Below are positions 1-5,114 of a stretch of DNA of 6,968 nt, one piece after another. Location: contig CAJMNK010000084.1 in assembly GCA_905214905.1 (NCBI GenBank), positions 1-6,968 of the forward strand, read 5' to 3'. Both the position numbers and the translations under genes were made by a program. The first letter of the stretch is position 1; every line of letters begins with the position of its first letter. Below the pieces are notes generated by a model, which worked only from the letters and a program-made list of their open reading frames with translations, was not told the origin of the DNA and did not search any database. This stretch comes from an uncultured bacterium. Lineage in GTDB: Bacteria > Actinomycetota > Coriobacteriia > Coriobacteriales > Coriobacteriaceae.

Positions 1-58
1 ACGCGACCGACGATTGAACGTCAGATTGCCGCTTAGGGGCGTTTGCAGCGTCGGCAGG

Positions 59-82
59 TCCGCCGTTCGTTAGAACGGCGGA
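59..82 (-). terminator. Hairpin directly after htpG stop, possible terminator or 3' stabiliser
   Basis: A perfect inverted repeat has 10-bp arms (TCCGCCGTTC at 59-68 and GAACGGCGGA at 73-82) around a 4-base loop. It begins 5 bases after the htpG stop codon. The stem is long enough to end transcription or protect a 3' end. However, the minus strand continues with ACCTGCCGACGC and has no T-run, so it is not a canonical intrinsic terminator. The plus strand has no T-run after it either. The hairpin is seen directly; the function is inferred from its position. Confidence 0.5.
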
Positions 83-87
83 ACCGA

Positions 88-2112
88 TTACATCAGCTCG
101 CAGACAGCCGCCGCGAAGGCCACGGGGTCCTCGGGGAGGATACCCTCGACGAGCAGGGCCTGGTCGTAGAGCAGGCCGGAGTACTGCTTGATCTTGTCAG
201 CGTCGCCTGCCTTCTGAGCGGCGACGAGCTTGGCAAAGACCGGGTGCTTGGCGTTGAGCTCGAGCACGCGCTGGCTCTTGGGCATACCGTCGGGCGCGCC
301 CTCGGGACCCTTCTGGAGCACCTTCTCCATCTCGAGCGAAAGCGGGCCCTCGGTGGTGATGCACGCGGGGGCATCGGTCAGGCGCGCAGAGACGGCAACC
401 TTCTCGACCTTGTCGCCGAGCGCCTCCTTCATGGCGTTAAAAAGGTCCTCGTTCTCCTTGGTGGCGTCCTCGGCCTCCTTCTTCTCGTCATCGGTCGCCA
501 AGTCAAGATCGCCGGTCGCGACGTTCTTAAGCTCAAGGTGACGATCCTCGACCTCAGGCTCGGCGCCATCGGCAACCGCCTTTTCGGCAGCCTCGCGAGC
601 AGCGTCATCCTCGTAGACCTTGGGCATATCGGCAGCCACGTACTCACGCATGGCCTGGAAGGTGAACTCATCCACGTCCTGCGTCAGCAGTAGTACATCG
701 TAGCCGCGGTCGAGCACGCCCTTCACGACGGGCATCTTGGCCAGACGCTCGCGCGAATCGCCGGCGGCATAGTAGATTGCCTTCTGGCCCTCGGGCATAC
801 CCTTGGCATACTCGGCCAAGGTGATCATCTTCTGCTCCTTGGCAGACCAGAACAGCAGCAGGTCGGCGAGCTCGTCGGCCTTCATGCCGTAGCTCGAGTA
901 GATGCCGTACTTAAGGCCGCGACCAAAGTTCTCAAAGAACTTCTCGTAGGCCTCGCGGTCGTTGTCGCGCATGTCCTCGAGATCGGCGGTGATCTTCTTC
1001 TCCACGCGCTTGGCAATGGCCTTGAGCTGACGGTTCTGCTGCAGCGTCTCACGCGAAATATTGAGCGTCACGTCGGCAGAGTCCACGACACCGCGCACAA
1101 AGTTGTAGTAGTCGGGCAGCAGGTCGTCGCACTTCTCCATAATCAGCACATTGGAGCTGTAGAGCGCCAGGCCCTTCTCGTAGTCCTTGCTGTACAGATC
1201 GAACGGGGCGCGGCCCGGCACAAACAGCAGGGCATCGTACTCAAGCGTACCCTCGGCATGGAAACTGATAGTGCGCGCGGGATCGTCAAAGTCGTGGAAC
1301 GTGGACTTGTAGAACTCGTTGTAATCCTTCTGCTCAACGTCGGAGCTGCGCTTTTTCCAGATCGGCGTCATGGAGTTGATGGTCTCGAGCTCCTGGTAGT
1401 CCTCGTACTCGGGCTTGTAGTCGTCGCCGGCGTCCTCGGGCTTGGGTTTCTGGCGGCTCTTGCTCACCATCATCTGAATCGGGTAGCGCACATAGTTGCT
1501 GTACTGCTGAATCAGGCTCTTGAGGCCCCACTCGGTCAGGAAGCGATCGTAGGTCTCGGCCTCGCCGTCGGCGTCGAGCTTCTCGTTCTCGCGCAGCGTC
1601 AGGATGACATCGGTACCGTGCTCGGCACGCTCGCCATCCTCGATGGTGTAGCCCTCAAGACCATCAGACTCCCACACGTGAGCGGTGTCCTCGCCATAGG
1701 CGCGGCTGACAACCTTTACGTGGCTGGCAACCATAAAGGCAGAGTAGAAGCCCACGCCAAACTGGCCGATGATGTCGACATCGGAGCCCTGTTGCTCGGC
1801 GTTCTCGGTCTTAAACTCCTCGGAGCCGGAATGGGCGATGGTGCCCAGATTGCGCTCGAGCTCCTCGGCGGTCATGCCAATGCCGTTATCCGAGATGGTA
1901 ATGGTGCGGGCGTCTTTATCAAAAGAGACGCGAATAGCCAGGTCGCCCTGGTCGAGCTTGACACTCGGGTCCTGCAGGCTCTTAAAGTTGAGCTTGTCGA
2001 CGGCGTCGCTCGCGTTGGAGATAAGCTCGCGCAGGAAGATTTCCTTATTGGTGTAGATGGAGTTGATCATGAGGTCGAGCAGTTTTTTGCTCTCGGTCTT
2101 AAATTGACGCAT
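88..2112 (-). CDS. htpG: Molecular chaperone HtpG (Hsp90 family)
   Basis: This is a cytoplasmic ATP-dependent Hsp90 chaperone that acts as a homodimer to remodel client proteins, often with DnaK. The 674-residue product is complete. The N-terminal GHKL ATPase shows E29 and N33 (LRELISNASDA), D75 in SDNGIGM, and the glycine-rich lid IIGQFGVGFYSAF at 114-126. The middle domain carries NISRETLQQN at 351-360, where R354 matches the ATP-contacting arginine of the family. A C-terminal dimerisation domain ends at CELM. It is somewhat longer than the roughly 620-650 residues usual for bacterial HtpG. The extra length appears to be charged segments near 219-240 and 500-560. The ATG at 2112 follows a good ribosome binding site, GAAAGGA at 2119-2125 with a 6-base spacer. 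It is monocistronic as far as the window shows. Upstream regulatory signals are listed separately; no CIRCE, HAIR or CtsR-type site was found. Identification is very secure. Confidence 0.98.
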   Translation of the reverse strand: MRQFKTESKKLLDLMINSIYTNKEIFLRELISNASDAVDKLNFKSLQDPSVKLDQGDLAIRVSFDKDARTITISDNGIGMTAEELERNLGTIAHSGSEEFKTENAEQQGSDVDIIGQFGVGFYSAFMVASHVKVVSRAYGEDTAHVWESDGLEGYTIEDGERAEHGTDVILTLRENEKLDADGEAETYDRFLTEWGLKSLIQQYSNYVRYPIQMMVSKSRQKPKPEDAGDDYKPEYEDYQELETINSMTPIWKKRSSDVEQKDYNEFYKSTFHDFDDPARTISFHAEGTLEYDALLFVPGRAPFDLYSKDYEKGLALYSSNVLIMEKCDDLLPDYYNFVRGVVDSADVTLNISRETLQQNRQLKAIAKRVEKKITADLEDMRDNDREAYEKFFENFGRGLKYGIYSSYGMKADELADLLLFWSAKEQKMITLAEYAKGMPEGQKAIYYAAGDSRERLAKMPVVKGVLDRGYDVLLLTQDVDEFTFQAMREYVAADMPKVYEDDAAREAAEKAVADGAEPEVEDRHLELKNVATGDLDLATDDEKKEAEDATKENEDLFNAMKEALGDKVEKVAVSARLTDAPACITTEGPLSLEMEKVLQKGPEGAPDGMPKSQRVLELNAKHPVFAKLVAAQKAGDADKIKQYSGLLYDQALLVEGILPEDPVAFAAAVCELM

Positions 2113-2142
2113 GTGCAGTCCTTTCGCGCTACCCCCGTCCGC

Positions 2143-2167
2143 AAAAACGGCCCGGTTGCCCGAGCCG
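2143..2167 (-). terminator. Intrinsic-terminator-like hairpin in the htpG leader
   Basis: Read on the minus strand, arms CGGCTCGG and CCGGGCCG form an 8-bp stem with one G-T wobble around a GCAA (GNRA) tetraloop at 2148-2167. It is followed at once by TTTTT (2143-2147). That is the layout of a Rho-independent terminator, yet it sits only 30 bases before the htpG ATG and downstream of a candidate -10 box at 2199-2204. It may end read-through from the acetyltransferase transcript, or work as an attenuator of htpG. The structure is seen directly; its role is inferred. Confidence 0.6.
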
Positions 2168-2180
2168 CATCGCAGACCTG

Positions 2181-2196
2181 CTATGTCCAGACTTAG
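2181..2196. promoter_or_regulatory. Imperfect palindrome near the presumed htpG transcription start
   Basis: CTATGTC-CA-GACTTAG is a dyad with 6 of 7 positions paired, lying just downstream of the candidate -10 box. If that box is used, transcription would start within or next to the dyad, a common place for a repressor site. Part of it, TATGTCCAGAC at 2182-2192, recurs as TATGTCCAAAC at 2246-2256. The operator role is inferred; no known heat-shock repressor site matches. Confidence 0.3.
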
Positions 2197-2198
2197 AT

Positions 2199-2204
2199 TT
2201 TATA
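2199..2204 (-). promoter_or_regulatory. Candidate -10 box for htpG
   Basis: The minus strand reads GGGTTATAAAATC here; TATAAA matches the -10 consensus at 5 of 6 positions and lies in an AT-rich patch of otherwise GC-rich DNA. No good TTGACA-like hexamer sits 16-18 bases upstream, so the promoter would be weak, activator-dependent, or read by another sigma factor. Use of this box would give htpG a leader of about 80 bases containing the hairpin at 2148-2167. Confidence 0.35.
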
Positions 2205-2224
2205 ACCCATTAGCGCGCATATAT

Positions 2225-2250
2225 ACATACGGAATCGAAAAACTGTATGT
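2225..2250. repeat. Inverted repeat ACATAC-N14-GTATGT upstream of htpG
   Basis: Perfect 6-bp arms ACATAC (2225-2230) and GTATGT (2245-2250) flank a 14-base AT-rich centre. The arm centres are 20 bases apart, about two helical turns, which suits a dimeric DNA-binding protein on one face of the helix. It lies upstream of the candidate -10 box. Binding by a regulator is inferred only. Confidence 0.35.
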
Positions 2251-2276
2251 CCAAACGCTCTGATGAGCCAATTGCC

Positions 2277-2323
2277 AAGGAGTGTCCCCGACTGCCGGCA
2301 GGAAAGGAACGTCCCTATCTGCC
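2277..2323. repeat. Two imperfect 20-bp direct repeats at the acetyltransferase 3' end
   Basis: Copies at 2277-2296 and 2304-2323 match at 15 of 20 positions (AAGGA..GTCCC...CTGCC) and start 27 bases apart. The second copy overlaps the last codons and the stop of the acetyltransferase gene. Each copy can fold on the minus strand as a short stem of RGGGA with TCCTT around a 3-base loop. In copy two GGCAG pairs with the downstream CTGCC of the spacer. The palindrome CTGCCGGCAG lies at 2292-2301. This could be a 3'-end or processing structure, or a fragment of a dispersed intergenic repeat. Confidence 0.5.
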
Positions 2324-2815
2324 ATCTACGCGCTTGGCCATCCAAACATGGGGCTGGCCCTCGTCTTCGTAGTCCACCGGGGCAATCTGCGTGTAACCCG
2401 CCTTGGCATAGAGCGGCAGCACGTATTCCTGCGCGTGCAGCTTAATGAGCTTGGCGCCGGCATCACGCGCGCACGTATCACTGGCCTCGACAATCTTGCT
2501 CGCCAAACCGCGACGGCGCATGCTCGGCAGCACGGCCACGCGCCCCATAATGTAGGTCTCCCCCGCCGCGACGCCTTCGTCCAAGTCGCACGCCGGCGAC
2601 ACCGGAGCCTCTGCGTCAGCTGCGCGCTCGAGTTCTTCGGGAAACACGCGCGAGCAACCGGCAAGCTCACCGTCTACATAGAGCGTCACATGAATGCAGT
2701 TCGGATCCTCGTCGATAGCGTCAAACTCATTCTCGTAGCCCTGCTCGTCCATAAAAACGACGCGGCGCACCAACGCCGCGTCATCAAAGCATCCCGTCTT
2801 AAGTTGGATATCCAT
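2315..2815 (-). CDS. GNAT-family N-acetyltransferase, YjcF/ElaA-like
   Basis: This is a predicted cytoplasmic acetyl-CoA-dependent N-acyltransferase whose substrate cannot be told from sequence. From the ATG at 2815 the product has 166 residues. It opens with a YjcF-like stretch, RRVVFMDEQGYENEFD (17-32). It then shows the acetyl-CoA-binding motif A, GRVAVLPSMRRRGLAS (91-106), with the R100-x-x-G103-x-A105 pyrophosphate loop. The C-terminal part HAQEYVLPLYAKAGY (127-141) and QPHVWMAKR (154-162) also fits that subfamily. The segment between 57 and 90 is longer and more acidic than usual. The ATG is chosen because AAAGG (2822-2826) stands 6 bases before it; a TTG at 2833 in frame would extend the protein by 6 residues but lacks such a site. 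It starts 39 bases after the phosphatase stop with no terminator between, so it is probably the last gene of that operon. The family call is firm; the function is unknown. Confidence 0.88.
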   Translation of the reverse strand: MDIQLKTGCFDDAALVRRVVFMDEQGYENEFDAIDEDPNCIHVTLYVDGELAGCSRVFPEELERAADAEAPVSPACDLDEGVAAGETYIMGRVAVLPSMRRRGLASKIVEASDTCARDAGAKLIKLHAQEYVLPLYAKAGYTQIAPVDYEDEGQPHVWMAKRVDGR

Positions 2816-2854
2816 GGCTGCCCTTTCATTCAATGCGAACGTTAGGGACAGATT

Positions 2855-3505
2855 TTAGCGAAAGTGAGCTCCGCGCACGCTAAACTTCGCGCGAGCCTTC
2901 GCCAGGCAGTCGTAATGACCCACGTTATGGGCATCGCTCGCGATGAAGCTGTACAGGTTCTGATCGAACAGGCGCTGTGCCGGCTTTTTCTCGCGACCAA
3001 AGCGACCGCCGGCAATAAAGTCCGCCGAAGCCTGCAGCTTGCAGCCCATATCGACCAGGCGCTCCGCCACGCTTACATCCTTTTGAACCGCACGATAGCG
3101 CTCAGGATGAGCGATGATCACCTGGTAGCCACGGCACTGCAAATCGTAAATCGTGTTCTCGTACTCTCTAAACGCATACGCATCGGCATGCGTCGAAAGC
3201 TCGAGCAGAAACTCGTTGGTCCCATCGAAATGCAAGTGATCCGCGGCATCGATACCAAGCTCAACGAGCTTTCGATGGTTGACCTCGAAGCCCATCTGGA
3301 GCGGAAAACCGTCAGCGTTATCGCGCAGCAGCTCAAAGGCATCCCACATCTTGTCGTAATCAAAATAGGGATCACGGCAGTGAGGAGTGCAAACGATTCT
3401 GGTTACACCGGCCCGCTTGGCAGCCTCGAGCATCGCCAAGCTCTCTTCGAGATCGGCGGCGCCGTCGTCTACACCCGGCAAGATATGGCAATGAATGTCA
3501 CGCAT
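2855..3505 (-). CDS. cpsB: CpsB/CapC-type tyrosine-protein phosphatase (PHP family)
   Basis: This is a manganese-dependent phosphotyrosine phosphatase of the polymerase-and-histidinol-phosphatase fold. It is expected to remove phosphate from the tyrosine tail of the CpsD kinase encoded just upstream and so set polysaccharide output. The 216-residue product begins with DIHCHILPGVDDG (3-15), giving ligands H5, H7 and D13/D14. Further candidate ligands are H42 in TPH, E102 in LLELS, H133 in IAHPER, and D191 and H193 in SDAH, matching the metal-site pattern of Cps4B. It has no signal peptide or membrane segment. It is shorter than the roughly 240-255 residues usual for the family: it stops soon after SDAH and lacks most of the normal C-terminal helix. 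The alternative reading frames past the stop do not restore it. The ATG at 3505 has AAGG (3513-3516) 7 bases upstream, and the kinase stop is 17 bases away. Confidence 0.93.
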   Translation of the reverse strand: MRDIHCHILPGVDDGAADLEESLAMLEAAKRAGVTRIVCTPHCRDPYFDYDKMWDAFELLRDNADGFPLQMGFEVNHRKLVELGIDAADHLHFDGTNEFLLELSTHADAYAFREYENTIYDLQCRGYQVIIAHPERYRAVQKDVSVAERLVDMGCKLQASADFIAGGRFGREKKPAQRLFDQNLYSFIASDAHNVGHYDCLAKARAKFSVRGAHFR

Positions 3506-3522
3506 AGGTCAGCCTTAATCAA

Positions 3523-4260
3523 CTAAACGTTTGCTCGGTTGGTGAAGATGCCCTTTTTGGAAGTGCCCTGATCGTCGGAGCCCTTCTTAACCTTCTTACC
3601 GTCCTTGGTGTAGTAAGAATAGTAGTACTCGCTGGTCTCGGTCTCACAGTAATTCATGACGGTACCGATGAGCTTGACCTTCTCGGACTTCTTAAGCTGG
3701 GCGATAGCGTTGAGCGCCTCTTCGCGCTTGGTAAAGTCCTCGCGCACCACGAACAGCGCGCCGTCGGTCAAGCTGGCAATCTCGACAGCATCGATGAAGG
3801 TGCCGACCGGAGGAGCATCGAAGATGACGTACTGGAACTTGGCGGACAGTGCCTTTACCAGCTTGGCAAAGCGATGGGAGACGATGATGTCGGCAGGATT
3901 GGGAATGTGCGGCTCGGCATCGAGGAAGTAGAAGTTCTTCTGACCCGTCTCGACAATTGCCTGGTCAATGGAGATCTGCTCGGAAAGGACCGCATAGAGT
4001 CCGCCGCGCGAACGAACGCCGAGCATATCGGAAAGGGACCTGCGGCGCATATCGGCCTCGACCAGGAGCACGGACTTGCCGCTCGTGGCGATTGCCTGAG
4101 CAAGGTTAATGGAAACCGTAGACTTGCCCTCGTTGGGAATCGAGGAGGTAACGGTGATGGTGCGAATGGGGTCGTCCACGCTCGCAAAGCGGATGTTGGC
4201 CAGAAGGGTCTTGGCGGCATTCTGTACAACGAGCTTATCGGTGTTCTTTGCCTTAGCCAT
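3523..4260 (-). CDS. cpsD: CpsD/CapB-type bacterial tyrosine autokinase
   Basis: This is a cytoplasmic BY-kinase that autophosphorylates a C-terminal tyrosine cluster when stimulated by its membrane partner, here the Wzz-like protein encoded just upstream. The 245-residue P-loop protein shows Walker A SSIPNEGKST (39-48), Walker A' VLLVEADMRR (64-73) and Walker B YVIFDAPP (144-151). The tail carries EYYYSYY (211-217), that is Y212-214 and Y216-217, followed by a lysine-rich segment. Two oddities stand out. The first acidic residue of A' is E68 rather than the usual Asp. The EAYRTLR-like oligomerisation motif is replaced by NAAKTLL (14-20). It could in principle be a MinD/Mrp-like ATPase, but the Tyr cluster and neighbours argue strongly for a BY-kinase. 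The ATG lies 2 bases after the wzz-like stop, with GAAAGGTGG at 4270-4278 as ribosome binding site. Confidence 0.93.
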   Translation of the reverse strand: MAKAKNTDKLVVQNAAKTLLANIRFASVDDPIRTITVTSSIPNEGKSTVSINLAQAIATSGKSVLLVEADMRRRSLSDMLGVRSRGGLYAVLSEQISIDQAIVETGQKNFYFLDAEPHIPNPADIIVSHRFAKLVKALSAKFQYVIFDAPPVGTFIDAVEIASLTDGALFVVREDFTKREEALNAIAQLKKSEKVKLIGTVMNYCETETSEYYYSYYTKDGKKVKKGSDDQGTSKKGIFTNRANV

Positions 4261-4262
4261 GC

Positions 4263-4919
4263 CTATTTACCACCTTTCATAGCCGGAATTCGGCCAACAA
4301 CGGGAATACCCAGGAGCTCTTCCGCCTCTTCGGCACCGCGGATGCGGGTATTGAGCATGTCTGCCAAAACGACATAGGCAACTGCGATAAAGATACCGGC
4401 GAGGAACGCGACGGCAATATACAGCGTGCGCTTGGGGCCGCTGGGGGCTTCGGGGGTCTTAGCCTCGTCGATAACGTTGATGCTCTGGGCAGCGCCGACG
4501 TTCTGAGCGACCGTACTCACCGAGCTGGCAATGGCCTTTGCGACCTCAGCCGTCTCCTTGGCATCGGTGCCGGTAACCGAAAGCGTAATGACACGCGTGG
4601 TGGTCTCGGAGGAAACAGACACCTTGTAGTCATCCAGATCGGTGAGGCCCAGTTCTTTGGCGGCGCCGCTCTTAACGCTATCGCTATCCAGCAGCGTGGC
4701 GATATCGTTGGAAAGCATCTGGCTCGCCGAGAGATCGTTGTAGCTCATCTGACCGCTATCGTCGGTCTTGGCGAGAATGTACATGCTCGTCGTCGCGGTA
4801 TAGGTGTTGTCCATCGCAACGAAGGACACGATGCCCATGGCGATCGCGCAGACCACCGGAAGGGTGATGACCAGCTTGAGGTGCTTCTTCAGCAGCTGGA
4901 ACAGTTCGAGAAGGGTCAT
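4263..4919 (-). CDS. cpsC: Wzz/CpsC-type polysaccharide co-polymerase, kinase modulator
   Basis: This inner-membrane protein controls the chain length and export of capsular or exopolysaccharide and serves as the transmembrane activator of a separate CpsD-type kinase. The 218-residue product has the expected split Firmicutes/actinobacterial form. A short cytoplasmic start MTLLELFQLLKKH is followed by a membrane segment at about 15-36 and an extracytoplasmic domain at about 37-163. A proline-rich approach PEAPSGPKR (156-164) leads to a second membrane segment at about 165-189. The cytoplasmic tail ends RIPAMKGGK, where contact with the kinase is expected. Length is close to the usual 220-250 residues. 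The ATG at 4919 is preceded by GAAAGG (4928-4933) at 8 bases. It is first in the cassette, after a non-coding region of 195 bases that should hold the promoter. It has no fused kinase domain, in contrast to proteobacterial Wzc. Confidence 0.92.
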   Translation of the reverse strand: MTLLELFQLLKKHLKLVITLPVVCAIAMGIVSFVAMDNTYTATTSMYILAKTDDSGQMSYNDLSASQMLSNDIATLLDSDSVKSGAAKELGLTDLDDYKVSVSSETTTRVITLSVTGTDAKETAEVAKAIASSVSTVAQNVGAAQSINVIDEAKTPEAPSGPKRTLYIAVAFLAGIFIAVAYVVLADMLNTRIRGAEEAEELLGIPVVGRIPAMKGGK

Positions 4920-4997
4920 GCAGCTTGCCTTTCATTTCCCCAGTTCGGATTGACAAAACTGTCCGTATGTTATCGCATCTTTTTACCGAGACCAAAC

Positions 4998-5030
4998 TCT
5001 ATACATAAGAAACAGGCTCTCCTGTAAAAA
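4998..5030 (-). promoter_or_regulatory. Candidate promoter for the wzz-cpsD-cpsB cassette
   Basis: On the minus strand TTTACA (5 of 6 to the -35 consensus, within 5023-5029) is followed after 19 bases by TATAGA (4998-5003). The long spacer makes this a weak match. The spacer holds a dyad ACAGG-AGAG-CCTGT (5012-5025) that overlaps the -35 hexamer, so a repressor or activator site is possible. The region is the most AT-rich stretch between the sensor kinase and the wzz-like gene and lies downstream of the kinase terminator, which fits a promoter position. Confidence 0.3.
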
Positions 5031-5044
5031 TGTCGGAAGCAATC

Positions 5045-5089
5045 GTAAAATTGCACAACAACGCCGCACCCGAAAGTCAAATGCGGCGT
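5045..5089 (-). terminator. Terminator-like hairpin after the sensor kinase gene
   Basis: A perfect 8-bp inverted repeat, ACGCCGCA (5061-5068) and TGCGGCGT (5082-5089), encloses a 13-base loop. It begins 25 bases past the sensor kinase stop. On the minus strand the stem is followed by TTGTTGTGCAATTTTA, a broken T-rich tail, so it looks like a moderate intrinsic terminator. It would separate the two-component operon from the polysaccharide cassette. On the plus strand the following bases are not T-rich, and no plus-strand gene needs it. Confidence 0.65.
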
Positions 5090-5114
5090 CTACATCAATA
5101 TCTATGTTGTATCG

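Noticed and set aside
7..54. Inverted words CCGACG (7-12) and CGTCGG (49-54)
   Set aside because: Only 6-bp arms with a 36-base separation in GC-rich DNA; expected by chance.
43..693. 216-residue plus-strand reading frame, and a 312-residue one at 1258-2196
   Set aside because: Both lie antisense to htpG, give leucine- and valine-rich translations with no recognisable motif, and arise from GC-biased codon use of the real gene.
2113..2260. Search for CIRCE, HAIR or CtsR-type operators upstream of htpG
   Set aside because: None of the known consensus sequences is present on either strand, so no standard heat-shock repressor was assigned.
2816..2833. TTG start at 2833 for the acetyltransferase, and an out-of-frame ATG at 2829
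   Set aside because: The ATG at 2815 has AAAGG at a suitable distance and starts at the family-like N-terminus; the upstream options do not.
2282..2845. Plus-strand reading frame of 187 residues
   Set aside because: Antisense to the acetyltransferase, which has clear GNAT motifs and a ribosome binding site; the plus-strand product resembles nothing.
2864..3526. Plus-strand reading frame of 220 residues
   Set aside because: Complete antisense overlap with the CpsB phosphatase, whose metal ligands identify the true frame.
4950..4976. Perfect TTGACA on the plus strand
   Set aside because: No -10-like hexamer lies 16-18 bases downstream and no plus-strand gene follows; it is part of the word shared with the htpG upstream region.
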